Positions 22,241 to 30,825 of a DNA stretch of 33,706 nucleotides are shown here, piece by piece (position 1 is the first letter of the stretch; every line of letters begins with the position of its first letter). A model generated the notes under the pieces. The model was not told where the DNA came from. It searched no databases and saw only the letters and a list, made by a program, of their open reading frames with translations. The position numbers and the translations under genes are program-made. The stretch lies in contig CALADF010000025.1 in NCBI GenBank assembly GCA_937890835.1, positions 1 through 33,706 of the forward strand, given 5' to 3'. Source of the DNA: an uncultured bacterium (lineage in GTDB: Bacteria; Actinomycetota; Coriobacteriia; Coriobacteriales; Eggerthellaceae).

Positions 22241-23914
22241 ATGACACGTTCCGTTATTGACCCGATTACCCGTATCGAGGGCCATCTGCGCGTAGAGATG
22301 GAAGTCGAGGGCGGCGTCGTCACCGATGCATGGGTGTCTGGTGGCTGCTTCCGCGGCATGGAGCTCGTTGTGCAGGACCGCACGCCCGAGGACGCTGCTC
22401 AGATCGTGCAGCGCATCTGCGGCGTGTGCCCGGTTTCGCACGCGCATGCTTCGTCCATCGCAGGCGAGAAGGCCTACGGCATCACGATTTCCAACAATGC
22501 GCGTATTATCCGCAACCTGATCGAGGGCGCCCAGTTCCTCCACAGCAACATCCTGTGGTTCTACAACCTTGCCGCGCTCGACTACGTCAACCCGCTCAAC
22601 GCGCTTGACGCGAACGCCGCTGACGCGATCGATCTCGCGCAGGCTGCCGGTACGTCGATGAACAGCGACTTCGTCGCCTTGAAGGAGAAGCTCACGGCTT
22701 TCGCCGCCAACGGGCAGCTCTCCATCTTCTCCGGCAACTGGTTCAACAGCGACAACGGCACCGCCTACAAGCTTCCGCCCGAGCTCGACCTCATCTGCAC
22801 GGCGCACTATCTCGAGGCGCTCAAGATGCAGGCCAAGGCTTCCGAGGTCGCGGCTCTGCTCGGCGGTAAGATGCCTCATGTCATGACCATCGTTCCCGGC
22901 GGCACCGCCTTCGTTCCCACCGAGCAGAAGCTCGACGATCTGAAGGCGCTCACCGACGAGATCTACAATTGGGTCTCCACCACGATGATCCCCGACACGC
23001 TTGCCATCGCGCCCTTCTATGCCGACGCTCTCAAGTTCGGTAAGGGCTGCGGTCGCTACGTCGCCTGGGGCGTCTTCGAGGGCAAGGGCTTCCCGTACGG
23101 CGACGACTACATCGAGCAGATGAAGAACCGCTACATGCCGATGGCCGTCCTCGATGAGAAGTTCGGCGTGTCCGACGTTGATGAGTCCAAGATCACCGAG
23201 TACATGGGTCGTTCCTGGTACAAGGGCGACGGCACCTACACCTCGCCGTACTTCACCACCGAGCCGGAGTTCACGTCCTACGACGTCGACAACCGCTACA
23301 CCTGGGTCAAGTGCCCCGCATACGACGGCAAGCCCATGGAGGCGGGTTCCATGGCTCGTATTTTCGCCGCCTACAAGCGCAAGGTGCCGTTCATCGTGGA
23401 GCATGTCGACGCTCTCGCCGAGGCGCTCGGCGCGAAGGCGGGCGATCTCTCCGCGTTCCAGAGCACGCTTGGCCGTACGGCTATCCGCCAGGTCGAGACG
23501 CTCTACGTGGCTCAGCTCATGAAGGACTGGACCGTCGAGCTCATGGAGGCTCTCGCCAGCGGCGACTCCGAGTACTTCCGCGAGCCGAAGACCATCACCG
23601 GTTCCGGTACCGGCTTCTGGGAGGCTCCGCGCGGCGCTCTCTACCACAGCGAGACCGTCAAGAACGGCAAGATCGAGGGTTACCAGATCATCATCCCGTC
23701 CACGTGGAACCTCGCGCCGAAGAACGCCGAGGGCGTCAACGGGCCGCTCGAGGAGGCTCTGATCGGCGTGCCTGTTCAGGATATCGACATGCCCATCAAC
23801 GCACTCCGCACTGTTCACAGCTTCGATCCTTGCACGGCTTGCGCCGTTCACGTGACCGAGCCTGCGACCGGCAAGTCGTTTGAGACCGTGACGAGCCCGT
23901 GGGGGGTGAAGTAG
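22241..23914 (+). CDS. hydB: [NiFe] hydrogenase large (catalytic) subunit
   Basis: A 557-residue subunit holding the Ni-Fe site that splits H2. The L1 motif RICGVCPVSH gives ligands Cys60 and Cys63; the L2 motif DPCTACAVH gives Cys531 and Cys534. His537 is followed by a 20-residue tail (VTEP to the end) that a maturation protease should remove after nickel insertion; a candidate protease is encoded in the same operon. There is no own signal peptide, so it is exported with the Tat-bearing small subunit. ATG 22241 lies 14 nt after the small-subunit stop with AGGAGGTGA upstream. Cys rather than Sec occupies the Ni ligand positions. Confidence 0.97.
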   Translation: MTRSVIDPITRIEGHLRVEMEVEGGVVTDAWVSGGCFRGMELVVQDRTPEDAAQIVQRICGVCPVSHAHASSIAGEKAYGITISNNARIIRNLIEGAQFLHSNILWFYNLAALDYVNPLNALDANAADAIDLAQAAGTSMNSDFVALKEKLTAFAANGQLSIFSGNWFNSDNGTAYKLPPELDLICTAHYLEALKMQAKASEVAALLGGKMPHVMTIVPGGTAFVPTEQKLDDLKALTDEIYNWVSTTMIPDTLAIAPFYADALKFGKGCGRYVAWGVFEGKGFPYGDDYIEQMKNRYMPMAVLDEKFGVSDVDESKITEYMGRSWYKGDGTYTSPYFTTEPEFTSYDVDNRYTWVKCPAYDGKPMEAGSMARIFAAYKRKVPFIVEHVDALAEALGAKAGDLSAFQSTLGRTAIRQVETLYVAQLMKDWTVELMEALASGDSEYFREPKTITGSGTGFWEAPRGALYHSETVKNGKIEGYQIIIPSTWNLAPKNAEGVNGPLEEALIGVPVQDIDMPINALRTVHSFDPCTACAVHVTEPATGKSFETVTSPWGVK

Positions 23915-23915
23915 C

Positions 23916-24602
23916 ATGGCGCATCTCGCACACTATCGCGAAGCTCATCCGATGATCTTCGTGGTGACGCACTGGATCAACCTCATTGCGATGATCCTTC
24001 TGATCGTCACCGGCTTCTGCATTCACTTCCCGTTCTGGCCGATGTTCATGGGCATCGCGCGCGGCGTCCATGTGTTCTTCGGTTTCGTGATCTTCCTGAA
24101 TTGCGTGTTCCGCGTCATCGCGGCCTTCTTCGTGAAGACCTCGCCGACCGGCGGCACGCGCAAGCAGGATCTCGATTACAAGAGCTGGCTGCCCCAGAAG
24201 GACAACCGTCATCAGGCTCTCGAATGGATCAAGTACTACCTGTTCATCAAGAAGGATCATCCTCTTGGAGCAAAGCTCGGTGTTCCGCAGAAGATCAGCT
24301 ACCTGCTGATCCCCTTGCTGATCATCTTCATGTTCTTCACGGGTCTTTGCCTGTGGGTTCCCACCATGGATTGGGGCATCTGCTGGGGCTTCACCACGCT
24401 GGTCGGTGGCCTCATGTCGGTGCGCATCATCCATTACTTCATGATGTACGTGTTCATCGTGTTCATGTTCATCCACATCTACCTGGCCAACGTCGAGGGC
24501 TTTGCCCCCACGGCTCTTATGTTCATCCATAAGGAGCATGGCGGCTTGGTGTACGATCCCGACAAACACAACATCGTCGGCGAGGATAGCCTCGGTCATT
24601 AA
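23916..24602 (+). CDS. hydC: Hydrogenase cytochrome b subunit
   Basis: A 228-residue membrane protein with four helices (about 13-35, 50-72, 126-148 and 170-192), matching the di-heme b subunit of quinone-reducing [NiFe] hydrogenases. His19, His52, His173 and His187 lie in or near the helices and are the likely heme ligands. It would take electrons from the small subunit and pass them to menaquinone. It starts 2 nt after the large subunit stop. A pair of strong hairpins follows the gene. Confidence 0.92.
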   Translation: MAHLAHYREAHPMIFVVTHWINLIAMILLIVTGFCIHFPFWPMFMGIARGVHVFFGFVIFLNCVFRVIAAFFVKTSPTGGTRKQDLDYKSWLPQKDNRHQALEWIKYYLFIKKDHPLGAKLGVPQKISYLLIPLLIIFMFFTGLCLWVPTMDWGICWGFTTLVGGLMSVRIIHYFMMYVFIVFMFIHIYLANVEGFAPTALMFIHKEHGGLVYDPDKHNIVGEDSLGH

Positions 24603-24627
24603 GATCTGAGGATCCGATAGCGTATGG

Positions 24628-24699
24628 AGTTCGGCGACCTTCATGGTCGCCGAACTTGCATATGCCCGTTCTTTCCCGTTGGAAGGGACGGGTATATGC
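24628..24699 (+). other. Two tandem hairpins between the cytochrome b and small membrane protein genes
   Basis: Hairpin 1 has a perfect 12-bp stem (24628-24639 with 24645-24656). One base later hairpin 2 has a 12-bp outer stem (24658-24669 with 24688-24699) continued by a 7-bp inner stem with a 4-nt loop (24677-24680); wobble pairs are included. Neither is followed by a T-tract on either strand, so simple termination is unlikely. They may protect the 3' end of the hydABC message or lower expression of the downstream genes. Confidence 0.7.
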
Positions 24700-24725
24700 A
24701 AAACCCTGATCGTGCAAGGAGTTTT

Positions 24726-25151
24726 ATGGCGTTGACTGATGAGCAGATCGCTCAAGAGGAGAAGTTTCTTGCGGGCATGCCCCGCTTTAACATCGCGGCG
24801 TTCCTGCTGCCGCCGGTATGGGGTCCTGCGCATGGCATGTGGGCTGCCATCGTGTTCTACCCGATGTGGCTTGTTTCCGATAACGTGTTTTACGCGGCCT
24901 TCTCCGAACCGTCTCTTATGTCGATTGCGCTCGCTGTTGTGGTGCTCGTCACTTTGGTTGGCATAACCATCGCCTTCGCCTTCATCGGACAGCCGCTTGC
25001 CGCGCATCGCGCCGATCGCATGGGTGTTAGTCGAGAGGCGTACCTGAAGCGGCAGAAGCGTTGGGCTGTCGGTTGCGCCATTGCGGGGGCCGCGATGATC
25101 GCTTTGGCGACGTACTACAACCTTGCGATTCGTCCGACGATCGGCGTGTGA
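24726..25151 (+). CDS. Small membrane protein in the hydrogenase operon (function unknown)
   Basis: A 141-residue protein with three predicted helices (about 37-56, 63-88, 112-131). I do not recognise it with confidence; the segment RFNIAAFLLPPVWGPAHGMW resembles the start of small DUF2628-like membrane proteins. ATG 24726 follows AAGGAG (24715-24720) at normal distance. It lies between the cytochrome b gene and the maturation protease, with 6 nt to the latter, so a role in hydrogenase assembly or membrane attachment is a reasonable guess from position only. No metal-binding motif is visible. Confidence 0.7.
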   Translation: MALTDEQIAQEEKFLAGMPRFNIAAFLLPPVWGPAHGMWAAIVFYPMWLVSDNVFYAAFSEPSLMSIALAVVVLVTLVGITIAFAFIGQPLAAHRADRMGVSREAYLKRQKRWAVGCAIAGAAMIALATYYNLAIRPTIGV

Positions 25152-25157
25152 TGCCTC

Positions 25158-25826
25158 ATGATCGAACGAGAGAGCGATATACGTTGTTTGAGTGCTGCTG
25201 AAGCGGATGTCCGTATGTATGGCGGTGTTGTCGACTCTAAGCGGAAGGCGATTGACGAGCTCGTTGCTTCGGGTGAGCTCGGTGTGCGTGCAGCGGCGTC
25301 CGATGTGGGGGGCGCGGTTGACGACTCGCAGCGACGTGCGGTGGTCTTCTGCGTGGGAAACCGGCTCATGCTCGACGAGGGCGTGGGTCCTGCGGTCTAC
25401 GACGCCGTCTTGCGCGATTACGATATTCCCGCAAACGTGCGCTTTTTCGACGTGGGGTGCATGTCGATGGACATGCTGAATTACGTCGACGAGTTCGATG
25501 TGGTTTTGACGGTGGATGCCGTTGACGGTACAGGCGACGAACCTGGGACGGTTTATCGTTTCCCCCCGGATGCCATGGCGCGTCATGCCGGCGCCATGCA
25601 ATCGCTTCATGATTTGAAGCTCGTCGACCTGTTCGATGCGGCGAGCCTTCTCGGATACACCGCCGAGGGATTTTGCCTCGGCATGCAGATCGAGAACATG
25701 ATGCCCGATGAGTACGTGGTGGGTCTTACGCCGAAAGTTCACGCGGCGCTTCCTCTGCTCGTCGAGACGGTGGTGGCCGAGTTGAGCCGTCGCGGCTTCA
25801 CGTTGACGAAGCGCGCCGGTGCCTAG
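25158..25826 (+). CDS. Hydrogenase maturation protease (HyaD/HybD/HupD type)
   Basis: A 222-residue endopeptidase (peptidase family M52) expected to cut the C-terminal tail of the large subunit after nickel insertion. The motif GNRLMLDEGVG carries Glu74, and Asp120 (LTVDAV) and His151 (SLHDLKLVD) complete the nickel-sensing triad equivalent to Glu16, Asp62 and His93 of HybD. The catalytic core begins near residue 62, so the ATG at 25158 gives a 58-residue extension not usual in the family. A GTG at 25341 would produce a normal-length N-terminus but neither start has a clear ribosome site. It is the last gene of the hydrogenase operon. Other maturation genes (hypA-F) are not in this window. 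Confidence 0.88.
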   Translation: MIERESDIRCLSAAEADVRMYGGVVDSKRKAIDELVASGELGVRAAASDVGGAVDDSQRRAVVFCVGNRLMLDEGVGPAVYDAVLRDYDIPANVRFFDVGCMSMDMLNYVDEFDVVLTVDAVDGTGDEPGTVYRFPPDAMARHAGAMQSLHDLKLVDLFDAASLLGYTAEGFCLGMQIENMMPDEYVVGLTPKVHAALPLLVETVVAELSRRGFTLTKRAGA

Positions 25827-25956
25827 GCTGCGACTCCGTTCTTTTACGGGAGGCGTAGCCGACCTGGCTCGTGTTGTTGACGCGGAAGAGGTCTTGGCCG
25901 GTGTCGGGGAGCCGAGGCGCCGCGCGCCGGGGGTTCGATTTTGCCGGGCAGTGTCA

Positions 25957-26616
25957 TCATGCTTTCCCGAACGAGGGGCAGAGGCTGTTCACGGGGCACT
26001 CGGCGCACAGCGGGTTCCGCGCGCGGCAGAACTCTCGTCCGAAATGCACCCATTGGTGGTTGATGTAGAGCCAGTCGCTCTGAGGGTAGATCTTCAGCAG
26101 TTTCGCCTCGGTTTTCGCAGGTGTGTCGTCGTTGCGCGTCACGAAGCCGAGTCGATGGGCGATGCGAAAGACGTGGGTGTCCACGGCGATGCCCTGGGGA
26201 TTCTTGAACGCCTCGCACATGACCACGTTTGCCGTCTTGCGTCCGACGCCGGGTAGTTTTTGAAGTTCGTCGACATCATCGGGGACGATGCCTCCGAAAT
26301 CGGCAAGGAGCGTTTGGGCGAGCGCCACGAGGTTTTTCGCCTTGGAGCGGAAGAATCCGAGCGAGTGGATGATCTCCTCGATCTCGGCGGGGCCGGCCGA
26401 CGCCATTGACTCAGGTGTTCCGAATTTCTCGAAAAGGGTGGGGGTTACCTTGTTGACCGCCGCGTCGGTGCATTGGGCGGAGAGAACGACGGCGACGACC
26501 AGGGTGAAAGGCGTCGTGTAGTCGAGCGAGCAAGCTCCTTCGCCGTAATGCTCGAACATGATTCTCTCGATATCCTGAGCGCGTTGTCGCTTGGTCGTTA
26601 AGTTTTCCCTCGGCAT
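25957..26616 (-). CDS. nth: Endonuclease III
   Basis: A 219-residue DNA glycosylase and AP lyase that removes oxidised pyrimidines. The helix-hairpin-helix LPGVGRKTAN carries catalytic Lys127; Asp146 lies in VDTHV. The [4Fe-4S] ligands Cys197, Cys204, Cys207 and Cys213 show the standard C-x6-C-x2-C-x5-C spacing. The ATG at 26616 follows GGAGGGGAGA. It is convergent with the hydrogenase protease (130-base gap containing only a weak GGCGC/GCGCC hairpin) and divergent from mfd. Confidence 0.97.
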   Translation of the reverse strand: MPRENLTTKRQRAQDIERIMFEHYGEGACSLDYTTPFTLVVAVVLSAQCTDAAVNKVTPTLFEKFGTPESMASAGPAEIEEIIHSLGFFRSKAKNLVALAQTLLADFGGIVPDDVDELQKLPGVGRKTANVVMCEAFKNPQGIAVDTHVFRIAHRLGFVTRNDDTPAKTEAKLLKIYPQSDWLYINHQWVHFGREFCRARNPLCAECPVNSLCPSFGKA

Positions 26617-26804
26617 ATCTCTCCCCTCCGTTGGCGGAAACTGCTACGGTGCTTCGCTTGTCGATTTCAATTCTAGCGCGGGTCTTGGCCTATCGTCGCG
26701 GCAGCGCGCAGTCTCCAAGGGACTTCACGCGCTTCCGAGCTTCTGCAAACCGAGTGTTTCCCGCGATTCGACACCTGTCCTGTCCGCTTTGAGCTTCCTT
26801 AAGG

Positions 26805-26810
26805 TAGAAT
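26805..26810 (+). promoter_or_regulatory. -10 element of the mfd promoter
   Basis: TAGAAT about 120 nt ahead of the mfd start codon, with no strong -35. The transcript would begin near 26817, just before a leader hairpin. Confidence 0.4.
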
Positions 26811-26819
26811 GGCGAGATT

Positions 26820-26843
26820 AAGCCGCGTTCTCACGCGGCTTTT
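26820..26843 (+). terminator. Leader hairpin ahead of mfd, possible attenuator
   Basis: A perfect 8-bp stem AAGCCGCG/CGCGGCTT (26820-26827 with 26834-26841) ends in four T residues. A further short hairpin followed by five T residues lies near 26889-26905. Both are between the likely promoter and mfd, so they could attenuate it. Confidence 0.4.
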
Positions 26844-26931
26844 CGTGCTGTGCAAAGAGGGACCCTCGTTCCGTGCGAGGATCTTCTCGCATGCTTGCGT
26901 TTTTGGTTTCTCAAGGAGGGGAGCGCGTCGA

Positions 26932-29900
26932 ATGCTCGTTGATTCGCTAGCGTTTCAAATTGAAAAATCGGGATGCCTCGATGCATTTTGGGGCAAGCTG
27001 GATCGCGGCGAGGACGCGGCGTTGGCAGTTGCCTCGTCCGCGCGACCCTTCATGACGGCTGCCCGTTTCGCGCACGAGCCTCAACCGACGCTTGTGGTGG
27101 TGGCGGGGGAGGAAGCGGCGGTTGCTTTCGCGCGAAACGTCGCTGCCTTCGTCGGGGAGGATCGCGTGCTGCGTTTTCCCGAGCGTCGTGATCAACCGTT
27201 TGCGCCCAAGCATCCCGATGCGCGCGTGGTCGCCCAGCGCATGGAGGCCGCGCATTCGCTTGCGAGCGGGAGAAGCGTCGTCGTCGTCGCTTCTGCGCGA
27301 TCCCTTGTCCGTCTTTTGCCGCCTGCCGAGGCGAACGCTCAAGCTCCGTTGTCGTTTCACGAAGGGGACGATCTCGCCGATGGCGTGATGCCCGGCGTCG
27401 AGGAGTTCGGGGATCTTGCGCGGGCGCTGGAAGAGCGCGGGTACGCCAACACCGGCGAACTTGACGGCCCGGGGACGTTCGCAGTCCATGGCGGCGTCAT
27501 CGACGTGTACCCCGGCAATCTCGTTTATCCCGTCCGCATCGATTTTTTCGGGGATGAGGTCGATGAGATCCGACGCATCGTGCCTTCGACGGGTCAGACG
27601 GTCGCGACGCTGAAATCGGTCGAAGTGTATCCCGTCGCCGAGTTCTCCTGCACCCGAATAGCGCTTGCGCGTGCGCGCAAGGCGATTGAGCGACAGGCGC
27701 AGACAAACCCTGCCTTGCGCGACATCCTCGAAAAACTCGACGGAGGCCTGCGTTTCGACGGGTCGGACGTTTTGCTTCCTTATCTGTATGATCGGACGGT
27801 CACGCTCGGCGATTACGCCGGCGACGGGGTGCTGTCGGTTCTCGTGGAGCCGCGTTCTCTCGTCGATGACGCTGCGCACTATCTTGAGGAGGTTCAGGGG
27901 CGCGCCAAGGGAACGGGCTTTTCAACTAAGGGGTTGTTCGCGGAGCCCGCGGAGCTCGATTTCGGTGGTCGTCAGCGGGCGACCTACGTGTCTATCATGC
28001 GCGTGGGCACGGTCGTCGACGAGGAGCTTCCCGTCAAGCGCGTCGATGTGGCGGGAGCGCCCGACAAGCTGTTCGGAAAACTTCGCAACCTGCTCGACGG
28101 CGGATACACGTGCGTCTTCAGCGCGCCGAACTATCGTGCGCGCGAGGACATGAAGCTCGCCATGGTCGACCATGGCCTGCCCATTCAGGAGCGTCTCGAG
28201 TTGACGGGGGCATCCGATGAGGAAGTTCGCGATGCGTCCGTGCTCGTCGGCGAAGAGTCGGGTCGGCCTGTGAACAAGGGGGCGGAGAAACGCAGGTTGC
28301 GGCGTTCGTGCGTCAACATCGTCGATGCGGTGGTTCCCCTGGGCATGATCATCCCCAAGGCGAAGCTCGCGCTTGTCTCGATATCCGACACGCAGGGGGC
28401 CCAATCCGCCGCTCGATCTCGTCGCGTGGTCGATATCACCGAGGTGACGTTTCCTTACAAGCCGGGCGATTACGTCGTGCATGCGGCCCATGGCGTCGCT
28501 TTTTTCAAAGAGCTCGTCCGACGCGAGATCGATGGCACCGCACGCGACTACCTGCTGCTCGAGTATGCCGAGGGCGACAAGCTGTTCGTTCCCGTCGAGC
28601 AGTTGGACCGCGTGACGCGCTACGTGGGTCCTGAGGGCGCGAGCCCGCGTTTGACCAGGCTTAATACGAGCGATTGGTCGCGTGCGCTGTCGAAAGCCCG
28701 CAAGGCGACGAAAAAGCTCGCGTTCGATTTGGTGGACGTGTACGCGCGTCGTGCGGCCACGCAGGGTTTCCGCTTTTCGCCGGATACGCCCTGGCAGCGC
28801 GAGATGGAGGGTGCGTTCCCGTATCAGGAAACGCCCGACCAGCTCGCTGCCATCGCCGACGTGAAGGCGGACATGCAAAGCGCCCGCCCGATGGACAGGC
28901 TCATCTGCGGCGACGTGGGCTTCGGCAAAACCGAGGTGGCCTTGCGCGCCGCGTTCAAGGCCACGCAGGACGGCAAGCAGGTCATGGTGCTTTGTCCGAC
29001 GACTATTTTGGCCCAGCAGCACTACGTCAACTTCAAGGAGCGCTTCGAACCCTTCGGGGTGAGCGTTGAAGTGCTCTCGCGCTTTCGCACGCCCGCGCAA
29101 CAGGCGGATGCCCTCAAGGGGTTTGCCGATGGGACGGTCTCGGTTTTGGTCGGCACGCATCGCTTGCTGTCGCGCGATGTGAACCCGCGCGATCTCGGCC
29201 TTGTCATCATCGACGAGGAGCAGCGTTTCGGCGTGGGGCACAAGGAGCAGATGAAGAACCTGCGCGAATCCATCGACGTGCTCACGCTCTCCGCGACGCC
29301 CATACCGCGCACCATGCAGATGTCCCTTTCGGGCGTGCGCGACATGAGCCTTATCATGACCCCGCCCGATAGCCGCCGTCCCGTTGAGGTTCATGTCGGC
29401 GAATGGGATCCCGATGTGGTTTCGGCGGCGATCCGCCTCGAGCTCGGACGCGGCGGGCAGGTTTACTATGTGAGCAATCGGGTGCGCTCTATAGAGGACG
29501 CGGTGCGACGCGTCGAGGCGGCTGCGGGCGAGGCGCGAGTCGGCGTCGCCCACGGGCAGATGACCCGCGAGCAGCTCGAGCGGGTCATGGAGGACTTCGC
29601 CGCAGGGCAGCTTGATGTGCTGGTTGCGACGACCATCATCGAGAGCGGCATCGACAACCCGCATACCAACACGCTCATCATCGAGGACGCCCAGCGGCTC
29701 GGGTTGGCTCAGATGTACCAGCTCAAAGGCCGGGTCGGGCGTTCCTCGCGACAGGCCTACGCGTACTTCATGTTCCCTGAGAAGGTGTCTCTCACCGAAG
29801 AGGCCGCTGCGCGTCTGACGGCCATCGACGAGCACCAGGACCTCGGGAGCGGCATGCGCATTGCCATGCGCGATCTTGAGATTCGCGGAGCGGGAAGCAT

Positions 29901-30825
29901 TCTCGGCGCGGAACAGTCCGGCAACATGAGCGCGGTCGGCTTCGACCTGTTCGCCCAGATGCTCAACCAGGCCGTGAACGCCACACGCGAAGGCGATCTC
30001 GGCTCTATGGACTCGCTGCCGCCCGCGCTTTCGGATATCACGGTAAACGTTCCAGGGCACACGTACCTTCCCGAAGAGTACGTTCCCGATGCTGACGAGC
30101 GCGTGCTGTGGTACCGAAAGATAGCGAGCGCATCGACGATCGAGGCTGTCGACGCGCTGCGAGCCGACATGGAATCGAAGCGGCCTGAGATGCCCGCTGC
30201 AGCTGTCAACCTGTTCGAGCGTGCTCGCATTAAGGCGTTCGCGAACGAGCATCGTATTAAGTCGGTTTCGGTGACGGGCGGAAAGCTCGTGGTCGAGCCG
30301 ATCGAGGTCCCTTCATCGAAGATGACGACGCTCCGGCGTGCCGGCGGGCGCTTCCTCGCGGACAAGGGGAGGCTCACCCTTCCCGTTCGCTTTTTTAATC
30401 TCGAAGAGTCTGATAACTTGCTCGGCCCGATCGCGCGTTTGCTCGATGAGCTGGTTGGCGCGCCCGAGAACGATCGAGGACCGTCCGCAGGTGAGACGGG
30501 CGTATCGTCCGGTGAGGGGAAAACCTCATCTGGCGTGAAGACCGCAGCCTCTTCCGACGGGCGCGGTGGATCTCGGGGGACGGGATCCGCTTCCGCCGGC
30601 GCTGCCGGACGTGCCGCATCGCGATCGGGGAGGATGGCGCCCGCCTCGTCCAGGTCGCCCGAGCGGTCGCGTGCGGGATCTACGGCGGGACCGCGCACGA
30701 CCTCTGCCAGGACGGCTCGAAAGGCCGCGGCGGTTGACCGCGGGCTTGCCGCCAAGGAGCGTCTTGCCGCCCGTCGTGCCGAGCGTGCCGAGCGCGAGCG
30801 GGGCGGAGGGGCGCGTGGCAGATAG
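26932..30825 (+). CDS. mfd: Transcription-repair coupling factor Mfd
   Basis: A 1297-residue DNA translocase that removes stalled RNA polymerase and recruits nucleotide excision repair. The N-terminal UvrB-like part is followed by the RNA-polymerase-interacting CarD-like domain (about 505-570, KPGDYVVHAAHG), a helicase with Walker A GFGKTE near 664 and Walker B DEEQ near 761, the SATPIPRT motif, and the C-terminal TRCF domain. After about residue 1177 there is a disordered Ser/Gly/Arg/Ala-rich tail of about 120 residues, not part of the conserved fold. ATG 26932 follows AAGGAGGGGAG; the frame is open upstream to 26809, but that part lies in the leader. The stop overlaps the next gene by 11 nt. 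Confidence 0.97.
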   Translation: MLVDSLAFQIEKSGCLDAFWGKLDRGEDAALAVASSARPFMTAARFAHEPQPTLVVVAGEEAAVAFARNVAAFVGEDRVLRFPERRDQPFAPKHPDARVVAQRMEAAHSLASGRSVVVVASARSLVRLLPPAEANAQAPLSFHEGDDLADGVMPGVEEFGDLARALEERGYANTGELDGPGTFAVHGGVIDVYPGNLVYPVRIDFFGDEVDEIRRIVPSTGQTVATLKSVEVYPVAEFSCTRIALARARKAIERQAQTNPALRDILEKLDGGLRFDGSDVLLPYLYDRTVTLGDYAGDGVLSVLVEPRSLVDDAAHYLEEVQGRAKGTGFSTKGLFAEPAELDFGGRQRATYVSIMRVGTVVDEELPVKRVDVAGAPDKLFGKLRNLLDGGYTCVFSAPNYRAREDMKLAMVDHGLPIQERLELTGASDEEVRDASVLVGEESGRPVNKGAEKRRLRRSCVNIVDAVVPLGMIIPKAKLALVSISDTQGAQSAARSRRVVDITEVTFPYKPGDYVVHAAHGVAFFKELVRREIDGTARDYLLLEYAEGDKLFVPVEQLDRVTRYVGPEGASPRLTRLNTSDWSRALSKARKATKKLAFDLVDVYARRAATQGFRFSPDTPWQREMEGAFPYQETPDQLAAIADVKADMQSARPMDRLICGDVGFGKTEVALRAAFKATQDGKQVMVLCPTTILAQQHYVNFKERFEPFGVSVEVLSRFRTPAQQADALKGFADGTVSVLVGTHRLLSRDVNPRDLGLVIIDEEQRFGVGHKEQMKNLRESIDVLTLSATPIPRTMQMSLSGVRDMSLIMTPPDSRRPVEVHVGEWDPDVVSAAIRLELGRGGQVYYVSNRVRSIEDAVRRVEAAAGEARVGVAHGQMTREQLERVMEDFAAGQLDVLVATTIIESGIDNPHTNTLIIEDAQRLGLAQMYQLKGRVGRSSRQAYAYFMFPEKVSLTEEAAARLTAIDEHQDLGSGMRIAMRDLEIRGAGSILGAEQSGNMSAVGFDLFAQMLNQAVNATREGDLGSMDSLPPALSDITVNVPGHTYLPEEYVPDADERVLWYRKIASASTIEAVDALRADMESKRPEMPAAAVNLFERARIKAFANEHRIKSVSVTGGKLVVEPIEVPSSKMTTLRRAGGRFLADKGRLTLPVRFFNLEESDNLLGPIARLLDELVGAPENDRGPSAGETGVSSGEGKTSSGVKTAASSDGRGGSRGTGSASAGAAGRAASRSGRMAPASSRSPERSRAGSTAGPRTTSARTARKAAAVDRGLAAKERLAARRAERAERERGGGARGR

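Noticed and set aside
22040..23917. 625-codon minus-strand frame opposite the hydrogenase large subunit
   Set aside because: A shadow frame caused by the codon bias of hydB; the plus strand has complete family motifs.
23796..25742. 648-codon minus-strand frame opposite hydC and the following genes
   Set aside because: It is His/Asp-rich with no domain, and opposite three genes with good starts; a codon-bias artefact.
27922..30252. 776-codon minus-strand frame opposite mfd
   Set aside because: Shadow frame; mfd is unambiguous on the plus strand.
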